Positions 11,097-19,465 of a stretch of DNA of 64,000 nt are shown piece after piece. Positions within the stretch are counted from its first letter, which is position 1; every line of letters begins with the position of its first letter. Below the pieces are notes generated by a model that was not told the origin of the DNA, made no database searches, and saw nothing but the letters and a program-made list of their open reading frames with translations. Location of the stretch: NCBI GenBank assembly GCA_017428265.1, contig JAFRRD010000039.1, forward strand, positions 54,087 to 118,086. Reading direction: 5' to 3'. Origin of the DNA: Lachnospiraceae bacterium. Lineage in GTDB: Bacteria; Bacillota; Clostridia; Lachnospirales; Lachnospiraceae. The translations under genes and the position numbers were made by a program.

Positions 11097-11708
11097 TTAT
11101 TTCTTCAGTCCCTGCTTCAGCCTTTCCCGGCGAAGCTTCATATAGAACAGGCCGTACATCGTGACGTTGCCGATGACCAGCAGGGTGCAGACCACGATGA
11201 TGATATTGGCTGCCTTCATGGGAATACTGTCCCACAGCAGCAGGGTAAAGGTCGCAGCATAGAGGATCACCGTCGTGATCTTGCCGTACCAGTGCGCCGG
11301 GTTGACGAAATGCGAACGGTTGATCGCCCGGATGCCCCAGAAGGACATCAGGAAAGCGCCGACCGCAAAGACGCCCACGAGCATCCACATGAGCGGAAAG
11401 CGCAAGGCCAGAAGGATCATCAGGATGCCTTCCGTGAACTTGTCCGCGATCGGGTCCAGCATCTTGCCGAGGTTCGAGACCTGGTTGAAATGCCGGGCCA
11501 CATACCCGTCGGCGACGTCGGTGATCCCGGAAATGACCAGGAGCACCGCCACGAGAACATAGTCTTTCTTTGCCAGGTACACCCACATGATCACGGGGAT
11601 GAGCAGCAGGCGGAAGAAGCTCATGATGTTCGGGACCGTCCAGATGCGGTCCACGGGGATGTCCCCTGTATCCTGCTTTGCCGTCTGCGTTTCGGTTCTG
11701 TCGTTCAT
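11097..11708 (-). CDS. pgsA: CDP-alcohol phosphatidyltransferase, PgsA-like
   Basis: 203 residues with about six membrane segments. The full catalytic signature is present from residue 64: DG-x2-AR, then G eight residues on, and D at +4 and +8 (DGYVAR ... GKMLDPIAD). These residues bind the divalent metal and CDP-diacylglycerol. The most likely product is phosphatidylglycerol phosphate; cardiolipin-synthase or other head-group relatives cannot be excluded. A 20-residue polar N-terminal extension precedes the first helix. GAGG lies ten bases before the ATG. Confidence 0.8.
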   Translation of the reverse strand: MNDRTETQTAKQDTGDIPVDRIWTVPNIMSFFRLLLIPVIMWVYLAKKDYVLVAVLLVISGITDVADGYVARHFNQVSNLGKMLDPIADKFTEGILMILLALRFPLMWMLVGVFAVGAFLMSFWGIRAINRSHFVNPAHWYGKITTVILYAATFTLLLWDSIPMKAANIIIVVCTLLVIGNVTMYGLFYMKLRRERLKQGLKK

Positions 11709-11742
11709 GCCAAAAATGCCTCAAAAACCAATACTGCATAGT

Positions 11743-11771
11743 ATTATAAAAGCAAAAGCGCGGAAAGGCAA
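11743..11771 (-). promoter_or_regulatory. Promoter of the phosphatidyltransferase gene
   Basis: Reading leftward: TTGCCT, 17-base spacer, perfect TATAAT, about 35 bases before the start codon. The -35 lies in an imperfect inverted repeat (GCGGAAAGGCAA / TTTGCCTTCCCGC, 11759-11793) that could act as terminator or operator. Confidence 0.6.
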
Positions 11772-11855
11772 GCCTTTTGCTTTGCCTTCCCGCACTTTAA
11801 ACAGGCTGCGAACCCCGACTGTACGTCCGGGCTGCATCCTTTTTCTCCGATCCTC

Positions 11856-11893
11856 TTGACAGCCTGTATACTTCGCGTTACGATGTATATCGT
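11856..11893 (+). promoter_or_regulatory. padR promoter with overlapping operator
   Basis: TTGACA at 11856-11861, a 17-base spacer and TACGAT at 11879-11884 form a strong sigma-A-type promoter. The dyad ACGATGTATATCGT (11880-11893) overlaps the -10 box, where a bound PadR dimer would block transcription. This fits the usual negative autoregulation of padR operons; binding itself is inferred. Confidence 0.65.
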
Positions 11894-11908
11894 GAAAGGA
11901 GGCATGCC

Positions 11909-12229
11909 ATGGATGTTCAGATGAAACGCGGTCTGCTGGACGTGTGCGTGCTGGCTGCGATCAAGGACGAAGACTCCTACGGCTACAAGATCATCAAGGA
12001 TCTGAAGCCATGCATCGAGCTTTCCGAGTCCACGCTCTATACCATCTTAAAGCGGCTGGAAGCAGCGGAGATGCTGACGGTCCGCAGCGCAGAGCACGAC
12101 GGAAGGCTCCGGAAATACTATCACATCACGCGCGCGGGACTGCGCCGGATCGAAGAATTCCGTGAGGATTGGCAGGAGATCGTAACGATCTATCAGTTTG
12201 TCACGAAAGGGGGAAACCGTTATGAATAG
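11909..12229 (+). CDS. PadR-family transcriptional regulator
   Basis: 106 residues, a PadR-s1-type winged helix: KRGLLDVCVLAAI at the start of helix 1, SYGYKIIKDL, the recognition-helix region SESTLYTILKRLEA and the wing DGRLRKYYHIT. These proteins are small dimeric repressors. The gene opens a three-gene operon with a DUF1700 membrane protein and a DUF4097 protein, each overlapping the previous one (8 and 4 bases). AAAGGAGG precedes the ATG. In other Firmicutes this trio responds to envelope stress or drugs; the signal here is unknown. Confidence 0.9.
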   Translation: MDVQMKRGLLDVCVLAAIKDEDSYGYKIIKDLKPCIELSESTLYTILKRLEAAEMLTVRSAEHDGRLRKYYHITRAGLRRIEEFREDWQEIVTIYQFVTKGGNRYE

Positions 12230-12824
12230 ACAGGAGTTTCTGGGTCGGCTGGACAGCGGCCTTGCCGGCCTGCCGCAGGAAGATATCGCGGAGCGGCTGG
12301 CTTTCTACAATGAAATGATCAATGACCGGATGGAAGACGGCCTCACGGAGGAGGAAGCTGTCGCGGCGATCGGCCCTGTGGAGGAGATCGTTTCGCAGAT
12401 CATCGCGGAAACGCCGCTGCCGAAACTTGTCAGGGAAAGGATACGGCCGAAGCGGCAGCTGCAGGTCTGGGAGATCGTCCTGCTCATCCTCGGTGCGCCG
12501 CTGTGGATCCCGCTTCTCATTGCCTTCTTCGCCGTGGTGCTGTCGCTGTACATCATCATCTGGGCTGTGATCTTCTCGCTTTGGGTCGTGTTCGCCGCGA
12601 TCGCCGTTTCGTCCCTCGCCTGCCTCGGCACTTCCGTCTGGCTCATTTTCCGGGGCGGCCTGATCCCGGCATCCGGAGCGTTCGGTGCGTGTCTGGTGCT
12701 CGCAGGCCTTGCGGTCTTTCTCTTCTTCGCCTGCACGGCCCTGACGAAAGGCGCTGCAATCCTCACGAAAAAGATCGCGCTCGGTGTGAAATCCCTGTTC
12801 ATCAGAAAGGAGAAGCTGTCATGA
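12222..12824 (+). CDS. DUF1700-family membrane protein
   Basis: 200 residues from the ATG at 12222, preceded by GAAAGGGGG; it overlaps the padR stop by 8 bases. The N-terminal 70 residues (RQEFLGRLDSGLAGLPQEDI ... LTEEEAVAAIGPVEEI) are the helical domain typical of DUF1700/HAAS proteins. Three or four hydrophobic helices follow (about 85-180). Members are usually co-transcribed with a PadR regulator and are thought to be partners in envelope sensing. It is linked to the next gene by an ATGA overlap. Confidence 0.85.
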   Translation: MNRQEFLGRLDSGLAGLPQEDIAERLAFYNEMINDRMEDGLTEEEAVAAIGPVEEIVSQIIAETPLPKLVRERIRPKRQLQVWEIVLLILGAPLWIPLLIAFFAVVLSLYIIIWAVIFSLWVVFAAIAVSSLACLGTSVWLIFRGGLIPASGAFGACLVLAGLAVFLFFACTALTKGAAILTKKIALGVKSLFIRKEKLS

Positions 12825-13795
12825 AGAAATCCGGTAAATGGTTGATTGCGGCAGCGGCCTTCATCGCTGTCGGCACTCTGCTCCTTGTTTTCGCTTTCGG
12901 CATGAGCCGCCGGAACGATTCCGTCTTCGATGCGATGGAATACGAGCCCCGGACGGTCACGATCGAAGAAGACTTCCGCGGCATCATGATCCGTACACAT
13001 ACGGAGGACATCAGCCTCCTGCCCTCGAACGACGGAAAATGCAAAGTCGTGTTTTACGAGCCGGAAAAAGCGGAATTCGGCGCCGCCGTCTCGGACGGGA
13101 TCCTTAGCGTAGAGTCGGAGCCCGATAACGGCAAATGGTACGAGCATTTTTCTTTCTTCTCCTCGACCGGACAGCGAAAGATCGCGGTCTATCTGCCCGG
13201 GAAAGACTATGCGAAACTCTCCGTTCAGGGAAGCACCGGTGACATCCGTATTCCGATGGGCTTTTCCTTTGAAAGCATTGAGATCGGTGTCAGCACGGGG
13301 GACGTGGACTGCGCAGCCGCCTGCTCAGGCACGGTCTTTGTTAAGGCCTCGACCGGCGACATCCGTCTGTCACAGCTGAATGCTGCCCAGATCGACCTGT
13401 CCGTTTCGACCGGTGCCGTGAAGCTGGATTCCGTCTCCTGCACGGGGAGCCTCGGGATCAGCGTGAGCACCGGAAAGACCGCGCTCACGAATGTTTCCTG
13501 CGGAGTCTTCACGTCGGAGGGCAGCACCGGCGACGTCAGCCTGACCAACGTGACCGCGGATAAGCTGCTTTCCGTCACGCGCAGCACAGGCGACGTCAAG
13601 CTTCACCGCTGCGATGCCGCCTCGCTGGACCTTCACACCACGACCGGCAGCGTGAACTGTTCTCTCCTTTCTCCAAAGACCTTTAATGCAAGGACCGGTA
13701 CCGGGCACGTAAGTGTTCCCGAAAACTTCGGCGCCGACGGCAAATGCGAAGTCTCGACGACCACCGGGGATATCAAAATCGAGATCGCCGAATAA
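12821..13795 (+). CDS. DUF4097-type beta-helix protein with STGD repeats
   Basis: 324 residues. A membrane anchor at 7-27 precedes an extracytoplasmic domain with at least nine repeats of about 20 residues, each containing STGD/STGx/TTGx (for example GSTGDIRI, VSTGDVDC, ASTGDIRL, RSTGDVKL). This regular ladder predicts a right-handed beta-helix as in the DUF4097 family. The start is the ATG overlapping the previous stop, with AGAAAGGAG upstream. The first anchored part (about 40-130) differs in composition and may be the family's N-terminal cap. Function is unknown; envelope adhesion or sensing is usually suggested. Confidence 0.85.
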   Translation: MKKSGKWLIAAAAFIAVGTLLLVFAFGMSRRNDSVFDAMEYEPRTVTIEEDFRGIMIRTHTEDISLLPSNDGKCKVVFYEPEKAEFGAAVSDGILSVESEPDNGKWYEHFSFFSSTGQRKIAVYLPGKDYAKLSVQGSTGDIRIPMGFSFESIEIGVSTGDVDCAAACSGTVFVKASTGDIRLSQLNAAQIDLSVSTGAVKLDSVSCTGSLGISVSTGKTALTNVSCGVFTSEGSTGDVSLTNVTADKLLSVTRSTGDVKLHRCDAASLDLHTTTGSVNCSLLSPKTFNARTGTGHVSVPENFGADGKCEVSTTTGDIKIEIAE

Positions 13796-13817
13796 TAAAC
13801 GTGATCTTCACAAAACG

Positions 13818-13864
13818 ACCTCATCCGTCAGCCTTCGGCTGACACTTTCCCCAAAGGGGAAGGC
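13818..13864. repeat. Interspersed palindromic repeat (double hairpin)
   Basis: Two adjacent dyads: GTCAGCCTTCGGCTGAC (13827-13843) and CTTTCCCCAAAGGGGAAGG (13845-13863). This composite is a type of short intergenic repeat common in gut Clostridia genomes, a statement from general knowledge. It lies between convergent genes and may add to transcription termination. Confidence 0.6.
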
Positions 13865-13869
13865 AAGAA

Positions 13870-13904
13870 AAAGCCTGCGCGGCCGCTTGGACCGTGCAGG
13901 CTTT
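13870..13904. terminator. Bidirectional terminator between convergent genes
   Basis: AAAGCCTGC and GCAGGCTTT pair around a 17-base loop, followed by T-rich sequence on the plus strand and preceded by GAAAA for the minus strand. It serves the DUF4097 gene and the GGGtGRT gene. Confidence 0.65.
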
Positions 13905-13927
13905 CTTCATGCATTTTCTACATTAAA

Positions 13928-14932
13928 TTATTTGTTCCTCATCGCTTCTTCGACGGAAACGGCCACCGCGACGGTCGCGCCGACCATCGGGTTGTTGCCC
14001 ATGCCGATCAGGCCCATCATTTCAACGTGCGCCGGAACGGAGGAAGAACCCGCGAACTGCGCGTCGCTGTGCATGCGGCCCATGGTATCGGTCATGCCGT
14101 AGGAGGCAGGGCCGGCAGCCATGTTGTCCGGATGAAGGGTACGGCCGGTGCCGCCGCCGGAAGCCACGGAGAAGTACTTCTTGCCGCGCTCGACGCATTC
14201 CTTCTTGTAGGTGCCGGCGACCGGGTGCTGGAAGCGGGTCGGGTTGGTGGAGTTGCCGGTGATGGACACGTCCACGCCTTCCTTCCACATGATGGCCACG
14301 CCCTCGGTTACGTCGTTCGCGCCGTAGCAGTTGACCTTCGCGCGCAGGCCGTTCGAATAGCTCTTGCGGAAGATCTCCTTCACTTCGCCGGTGTAGTAAT
14401 CCATCTCGGTCTCCACGTAGGTGAAGCCGTTGATGCGGGAAATGATCTGGGCGGCGTCCTTGCCGAGGCCGTTCAGGATGACGCGGAGCGGTTTCCTGCG
14501 GACCTTGTTGGCCTTCTCGGCGATGCCGATGGCGCCCTCCGCGGCCGCGAAGGATTCATGGCCGGCCAGGAAGCAGAAGCACTCGGTCTCTTCTTCCAGA
14601 AGCATCTTGCCGAGGTTGCCGTGGCCGAGACCGACCTTTCTCTGGTCGGCGACGGAGCCGGGGATGCAGAAAGCCTGAAGGCCTTCGCCGATGGCGGCAG
14701 CCGCGTCAGCCGCGCGCGTGCAGCCCTTCTTGATGGCGATGGCCGCGCCGAGCGTGTAGGCCCAGCAGGCATTTTCGAAGCAGATGGGCTGGATCGCGCG
14801 GACCTGCGCATACACATCCAGACCGTAGTCTTCGGTCAGCTTCTTCGCATCGTCAAGCGTGCCCAGTTCATATTTGTCCAGAACCTTCTGGATCTGGGGA
14901 ATACGGCGTTCGTAGGATTCAAATGTTGCCAT
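13928..14932 (-). CDS. GGGtGRT protein
   Basis: 334 residues, no membrane segments. It carries the motif SGGGTGRT (around residue 260) that gives this poorly characterised family its name, along with conserved Gly-rich stretches (GLGHGNLGKM, ITGNSTNPTRFQH, GLIGMGNNPMVGA). The gene lies 3 bases after a NifU-like scaffold gene, the usual arrangement, so a shared role in an iron-sulfur or metallocofactor process is likely. Function has not been established to my knowledge. Here the pair is the tail of a glycolytic operon. It is followed by a bidirectional terminator. Confidence 0.8.
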   Translation of the reverse strand: MATFESYERRIPQIQKVLDKYELGTLDDAKKLTEDYGLDVYAQVRAIQPICFENACWAYTLGAAIAIKKGCTRAADAAAAIGEGLQAFCIPGSVADQRKVGLGHGNLGKMLLEEETECFCFLAGHESFAAAEGAIGIAEKANKVRRKPLRVILNGLGKDAAQIISRINGFTYVETEMDYYTGEVKEIFRKSYSNGLRAKVNCYGANDVTEGVAIMWKEGVDVSITGNSTNPTRFQHPVAGTYKKECVERGKKYFSVASGGGTGRTLHPDNMAAGPASYGMTDTMGRMHSDAQFAGSSSVPAHVEMMGLIGMGNNPMVGATVAVAVSVEEAMRNK

Positions 14933-14935
14933 GGC

Positions 14936-15628
14936 TTACTCCTTTCTCGGATCGATGATCCGGACGGCGTCGGCCACCCGGCCGTACTGGCCGCTGGCCT
15001 TTTCCCAGGCGGTATTCGCGTCGTCGCCCTTCTTGATGAAGTCTGCCATCTTGCCGAAGTTCACGAACTTGTAGCCGATGATCATGCCTTCTTCATCGAG
15101 AGCGATGCCGGTAACATACCCTTCCGTCATCTCCAGATAACGGGGGCCCTTCTCCAGGGTGCTGTACATGGTGCCGATCTGCGAACGCAGGCCCTTGCCG
15201 AGGTCTTCGAGGCCGGCGCCGATCGCAAGGCCGTCTTCCGAGAAGGCGCTCTGGCTGCGGCCGTAAACGATCTGCAGGAAGAGTTCGCGCATCGCGGTGT
15301 TGATGGCGTCGCACACGAGGTCGGTGTTCAGTGCTTCCAGGATGGTCCTCCCGGGCAGGATCTCCGCGGCCATGGCGGCCGAATGGGTCATGCCGGAGCA
15401 GCCGAGCGTTTCCACAAGGGCTTCCTGGATGATGCCGTTCTTAACGTTGAGGGTCAGCTTGCAGGCGCCCTGCTGCGGCGCGCACCAGCCGATGCCGTGG
15501 GTGAAGCCGTTGATGTCGCCGACTTCTTTTGCCTTGACCCACTTGGCTTCTTCGGGGATAGGCGCCGCGCCGTGACGGGCGCCCTGTGCCACCGGGCACA
15601 TAAGCTGCACTTCTTTGGTGTAGACCAT
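14936..15628 (-). CDS. NifU-like iron-sulfur scaffold protein
   Basis: 230 residues. The middle section has NifU/IscU-like features: GWCAPQQGACKL and ETLGCSGMTHSAAMAAEIL, giving Cys ligands near 49, 56 and 76. The C-terminal third is not found in classical IscU/SufU and ends in an acidic-basic tail. IscU-type scaffolds assemble Fe-S clusters before transfer. AAGGAG precedes the ATG. It is coupled to the GGGtGRT gene and lies 33 bases after gpmI. It is longer than housekeeping SufU and probably specialised; no cysteine desulfurase is adjacent. Confidence 0.75.
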   Translation of the reverse strand: MVYTKEVQLMCPVAQGARHGAAPIPEEAKWVKAKEVGDINGFTHGIGWCAPQQGACKLTLNVKNGIIQEALVETLGCSGMTHSAAMAAEILPGRTILEALNTDLVCDAINTAMRELFLQIVYGRSQSAFSEDGLAIGAGLEDLGKGLRSQIGTMYSTLEKGPRYLEMTEGYVTGIALDEEGMIIGYKFVNFGKMADFIKKGDDANTAWEKASGQYGRVADAVRIIDPRKE

Positions 15629-15661
15629 ATTTTTTCTCCTTATTGGTTTATAAACTGTCTT

Positions 15662-17200
15662 TCAGGATCTCACGAGCAGGGAATGCCCGGTCATTTCTTT
15701 CGGCTGAGGGATGCCCATGAGTTCGAGCAGCGTCGGCGCGATATCGCAGAGCCTGCCGCCTTCCATGAGGCTGAGTCCCTCGTCCGCACCGATCAGGATG
15801 AAAGGCACGGGGTTCGTGGTATGGGCCGTCATCGGGGCGTTGGCCTCGTCGTCCCACATCTTCTCGCAGTTGCCGTGGTCGGCGCAGAGGAACATCTGGC
15901 CGCCGACTTTCAGCAGGGAATCGACTGCACGTCCGACGCAGGTATCGACGGCCTCCACAGCCGCGACAGCCGCCTCATAGACGCCGGTATGCCCCACCAT
16001 GTCGGGGTTCGCGAAGTTGATGACGATGAGATCGTATTTGCCGCTCTCGATGGCTTCGCAGAGCTTGTCGCAGACGGTGTAGGCGCTCATCTCGGGCTGC
16101 AGGTCGTAGGTCGCGACCTTCGGCGACGGCACGAGGATGCGGTCCTCTCCTTCGTAGGGCGTCTCGACGCCGCTGTTGAAGAAGAAGGTGACGTGCGCGT
16201 ACTTTTCGGTCTCCGCGATCCGGAGCTGCTTCAGCCCCAGGGACGAGACGTACTGGCCCAGCGTGTTGAAATAGCTTTCCTTGCCGTAGGCGACGAGGTG
16301 GTTCGGGATCGTCGGATCGTAGTCGGTGAAGAAAACGTAGGTCAAATCCTCGAGCTGCTTTCTCTCAAAGCCGGTAAAGTCCGGATCCAGGAAGGCGCGC
16401 GAGATCTCGCGGGCGCGGTCCGGCCGGAAGTTGAAGAAAATGACGGCGTCGCCGCTCTGTACGCGGCGGACGGGCTCTCCGCCCTCGTAGAGGACGATAG
16501 GCACGACGAACTCGTCGGTCACGCCTTCGTCATAGGAGGCCTGCAGGGCCGCATCGGGGTCTTCGGCCGGAACGCCGGCGCCCAGGGTCAGAGCCCGGTA
16601 GGCCTTCTCCAGACGCTCCCAGCGGTTGTCGCGGTCCATCGCGTAGTAGCGGCCAGAGATCGTGCCGATCTTCCCGATGCCCAGTTCCGCCATCTTCGCT
16701 TCCAGGGCCTGCACGTAGGACAGGCCGGAGGTCGGCGGCGTATCGCGGCCGTCGAGGAAGGCGTGGACGATGACGTCCTTCACGCCCTGTCGCTTTGCCA
16801 TTTCCAGCAGCGCGTAGATATGCGTGATGTGGCTGTGCACGCCGCCGTCCGAGACGAGGCCGAAGAGGTGCAGCGCGGAGCCTTCGCCGGCCGCCTTCTT
16901 CATCGCCGTCAGCAGGGCTTCATTTTCAAAGAAGCCGCCGTCTTCGATATCCTTCGTGATGCGGGTCAGATCCTGGTAAATGATCCTGCCGGCGCCCATG
17001 TTCATGTGACCGACTTCCGAATTGCCCATCTGGCCGTCCGGAAGACCCACATGCAGGCCGCTCGCCTGTCCCTGCACGAAGGGATAGTCTTTCATGAGAC
17101 GGTCCAGGACCGGTGTCTTCGCCGCCTTCACGGCATTGCCCTTAACCTCCTCGGTCAGGCCGAGGCCGTCCATGATCATCAGCATCGTGGGTCGTTTCAT
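15662..17200 (-). CDS. gpmI: 2,3-bisphosphoglycerate-independent phosphoglycerate mutase
   Basis: 512 residues, the standard length. The alkaline-phosphatase-like active site is present: MDGLGL with the first metal Asp (about residue 10), the phospho-serine in [17 protein letters not shown] (Ser about 61), HAFLDGRD and the C-terminal [12 protein letters not shown]. The enzyme interconverts 3- and 2-phosphoglycerate and needs manganese in Firmicutes. Its start overlaps the tpiA stop by 4 bases. Together with pgk and tpiA it forms the lower glycolysis block. Confidence 0.95.
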   Translation of the reverse strand: MKRPTMLMIMDGLGLTEEVKGNAVKAAKTPVLDRLMKDYPFVQGQASGLHVGLPDGQMGNSEVGHMNMGAGRIIYQDLTRITKDIEDGGFFENEALLTAMKKAAGEGSALHLFGLVSDGGVHSHITHIYALLEMAKRQGVKDVIVHAFLDGRDTPPTSGLSYVQALEAKMAELGIGKIGTISGRYYAMDRDNRWERLEKAYRALTLGAGVPAEDPDAALQASYDEGVTDEFVVPIVLYEGGEPVRRVQSGDAVIFFNFRPDRAREISRAFLDPDFTGFERKQLEDLTYVFFTDYDPTIPNHLVAYGKESYFNTLGQYVSSLGLKQLRIAETEKYAHVTFFFNSGVETPYEGEDRILVPSPKVATYDLQPEMSAYTVCDKLCEAIESGKYDLIVINFANPDMVGHTGVYEAAVAAVEAVDTCVGRAVDSLLKVGGQMFLCADHGNCEKMWDDEANAPMTAHTTNPVPFILIGADEGLSLMEGGRLCDIAPTLLELMGIPQPKEMTGHSLLVRS

Positions 17201-17943
17201 TCCGGAAGCACCACCTTTGCAAAGTCGGGTTTCAGGGACGCGCCGCCCACCAGGCCGCCGTCGATGTCGGGCTGCTCGAAGAGGTCTTTCGCATTCGCAG
17301 GGGCCACGCTGCCGCCGTAGAGGATGCGGATGGCGCCCGCGGTCTTGCGGTCGTAGAGTTCGGCGATCAGTTTGCGGATCGCGCCGCAGACCTCCTGCGC
17401 CTGCTCCGTGGTCGCCACCTTGCCGGTACCGATCGCCCAGATGGGTTCGTAGGCGATGACGGTGTTCTTCACGGCTTCCTTCGGGATGCCGAGGTAGGCG
17501 ATGCGGATCTGCTGGCGGATGTGGTCCACGGTGATGCCCTGTTCGCGCTGCGTCAGGGTCTCGCCGCAGCAGATGATCGGGATGAGGCCGTGTTCAACGG
17601 CCTTCAGGGCCTTTTTGTTCACGCCTTCGTTGGTCTCGGCGAACATCTCGCGGCGTTCGCTGTGGCCGAGGACGACGTACTTCGCGCCGGCGTCGGTCAG
17701 CATCGCGGGAGAGATCTCGCCGGTGAAGGCGCCCTTTTCCTCAAAATGCATGTTCTGGGCGCCGATCTTGATGCGGCTTCCCTTCGCCGCTTCCACGGCG
17801 GGGATGAGGTCCACGGCGGGAACGCAGAGGACCACGTCGCATTTGGCTTCTTTTACAAGCGGGGCCAGTTCCTTGATGAACGCCCGCGTTTCGGAGGGCG
17901 TTTTATTCATCTTCCAGTTTCCGGCCACCAGTCTTTTTCTCAT
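17197..17943 (-). CDS. tpiA: Triosephosphate isomerase
   Basis: 248 residues. GNWKMNKT at the N-terminus holds the catalytic Asn and Lys; the electrophile His is in LGHSERR, the catalytic Glu in [11 protein letters not shown] and the phosphate loop in YGGSVAP. It interconverts dihydroxyacetone phosphate and glyceraldehyde 3-phosphate. AAGGA precedes the ATG. The gene lies 27 bases after pgk and overlaps gpmI by 4 bases, so the three are co-translated. Confidence 0.97.
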   Translation of the reverse strand: MRKRLVAGNWKMNKTPSETRAFIKELAPLVKEAKCDVVLCVPAVDLIPAVEAAKGSRIKIGAQNMHFEEKGAFTGEISPAMLTDAGAKYVVLGHSERREMFAETNEGVNKKALKAVEHGLIPIICCGETLTQREQGITVDHIRQQIRIAYLGIPKEAVKNTVIAYEPIWAIGTGKVATTEQAQEVCGAIRKLIAELYDRKTAGAIRILYGGSVAPANAKDLFEQPDIDGGLVGGASLKPDFAKVVLPE

Positions 17944-17970
17944 GGTAAATCCTTCTTTCCTTGAACTGTC

Positions 17971-19188
17971 TTATTTGTCGTCTGCTGCCGCAACACCGGG
18001 CAGTTCCTTGCCTTCCAGGAATTCCAGGGAGGCGCCGCCGCCGGTGGACATGTGGCTCATCTTGTCGGCAAAGCCCATCTGGTTCACGGCTGCTGCGGAG
18101 TCGCCGCCGCCGATGACCGTCACGGCATCCGCATCGGCCATCGCCTGCGCGATTGCCTTGGTGCCTTCGGCCAGGACCGGGTTCTCGAACACGCCCATCG
18201 GGCCGTTCCAGACGACGGTCTTCGCCTTCGCGATCTCTTTGGCATAAAGCTTCACGGTCTTCGGGCCGATGTCCAGGCCCATCTTAGTCTTCGGCATGCG
18301 CTTCGTCGAGACCGCATTCACTTCGATGGGAGCATCGATCGGATCCGGGAACTTCTTCGCGACCTTGGCATCGATCGGGAGCAGGAGCTTCTTGCCGAGT
18401 TTCTCGGCCTTCTTCAGCATCTCGGCGCAGTATTCGATCTTCTCTTCGTCAACGAGGGAGGTGCCGACCTCATAGCCCTGCGCCTTCAGGAAGGTGTAGG
18501 CCATGCCGCCGCCGATGATCAGCGTGTCGCATTTCTCCAGCAGGTTGTTGATGACGTTCAGCTTGTCCGCAATCTTCGCGCCACCCAGGATGGCCACGAA
18601 AGGTCTGGTCGGATCGTCCACGGCGTTGCCGAGGAAGTTGATCTCTTTTTCCATCAGGTAGCCGACCGCGCAGTCGCCGCCCTTTTCACGGATGAACTTC
18701 GTCACGCCGGCCACGGAAGCGTGGGCACGGTGTGCGGAACCGAAAGCATCGCAGACGTAGTTGTCCGCCAGGTCAGCCAGTTCCTTGCTGAAGGCTTCAC
18801 CGTTCTTGGTCTCTTCGGAACCGCGGAAACGGGTGTTCTGCAGCAGCACGATGTCGCCCCTCTTCATAGCCTTCACAGCCTTCGTCGCGGCCTTGCCGGT
18901 CACGTTGTCATCATCCACAAAGACAACAGGCCTGCCGAGCAGTTCTTCCAAGCGCTTTGCCACCGGACGCAGGGATTCGCCCTCGTTGGGGCCGTTTTTC
19001 ACTTTGCCGAGGTGGGAGCAAAGGATCACCTTGCCGCCGTCAGCCAGTTTTTTGATGGTCGGCAGCGCCGCACGGATACGGGTGTCGTCGGTGATCACGC
19101 CGCCCTTGAGCGGTACATTGAAGTCGCAGCGAACCAGGATGCGTTTGCCCTTGATCTGGATGTCGTCTACATTCTTTTTGTTCAGCAT
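17971..19188 (-). CDS. pgk: Phosphoglycerate kinase
   Basis: 405 residues from the ATG at 19186-19188, which has AGGAGG upstream; an in-frame ATG seven codons earlier lies before the ribosome site and is rejected. Motifs: [11 protein letters not shown] (substrate Arg/Asp), [17 protein letters not shown], the nucleotide loop [10 protein letters not shown] and the C-terminal GGGDSAAA. It makes ATP from 1,3-bisphosphoglycerate. It is the first gene of the operon pgk-tpiA-gpmI-nifU-like-GGGtGRT. The usual gap neighbour is missing; gap lies 3 kb upstream on its own promoter. Confidence 0.97.
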   Translation of the reverse strand: MLNKKNVDDIQIKGKRILVRCDFNVPLKGGVITDDTRIRAALPTIKKLADGGKVILCSHLGKVKNGPNEGESLRPVAKRLEELLGRPVVFVDDDNVTGKAATKAVKAMKRGDIVLLQNTRFRGSEETKNGEAFSKELADLADNYVCDAFGSAHRAHASVAGVTKFIREKGGDCAVGYLMEKEINFLGNAVDDPTRPFVAILGGAKIADKLNVINNLLEKCDTLIIGGGMAYTFLKAQGYEVGTSLVDEEKIEYCAEMLKKAEKLGKKLLLPIDAKVAKKFPDPIDAPIEVNAVSTKRMPKTKMGLDIGPKTVKLYAKEIAKAKTVVWNGPMGVFENPVLAEGTKAIAQAMADADAVTVIGGGDSAAAVNQMGFADKMSHMSTGGGASLEFLEGKELPGVAAADDK

Positions 19189-19290
19189 TTTTATCCTCCT
19201 CATGATCATTGAGAATTAACGTTTTTGATACGTTTTCGGCCCTTTTTCGGCCGAAACGGCTGATTTTAGATCAATTTCAGCCGTTTTTTT

Positions 19291-19319
19291 ACTATACTGC
19301 TTTCCCGCGCGGAAATCAA
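19291..19319 (-). promoter_or_regulatory. pgk operon promoter
   Basis: Reading leftward: TTGATT, 17-base spacer, TATAGT. The 95-base leader between it and pgk holds an inverted repeat AAACGGCTGA / TCAGCCGTTT (19254-19263 with 19277-19286). Confidence 0.65.
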
Positions 19320-19396
19320 GCCGAAAAGCGTGAAATCTTGTTAAAAAATTCTCAAACTGAGGCTTCTTCCGCCGTGCAGATAATATGTCATTCCAC

Positions 19397-19426
19397 TTGA
19401 CAAGCATCCCTGCGCTTGCGAAAATA
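19397..19426 (+). promoter_or_regulatory. Possible glycerate kinase promoter
   Basis: A perfect TTGACA (19397-19402) is followed 18 bases on by AAAATA, a weak -10; TAAGTATAAG just downstream offers other options. It reads away from the pgk promoter, so the 277-base gap serves both genes. Confidence 0.4.
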
Positions 19427-19465
19427 AGTATAAGAAGAAAGTATGCGGGAAAGAGGAAGAAACCG

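Noticed and set aside
14027-17320. Open frame of nearly 1100 codons on the plus strand
   Set aside because: It lies opposite GGGtGRT, the NifU-like gene and gpmI, which have clear motifs; high GC at third positions removes stops on the other strand.
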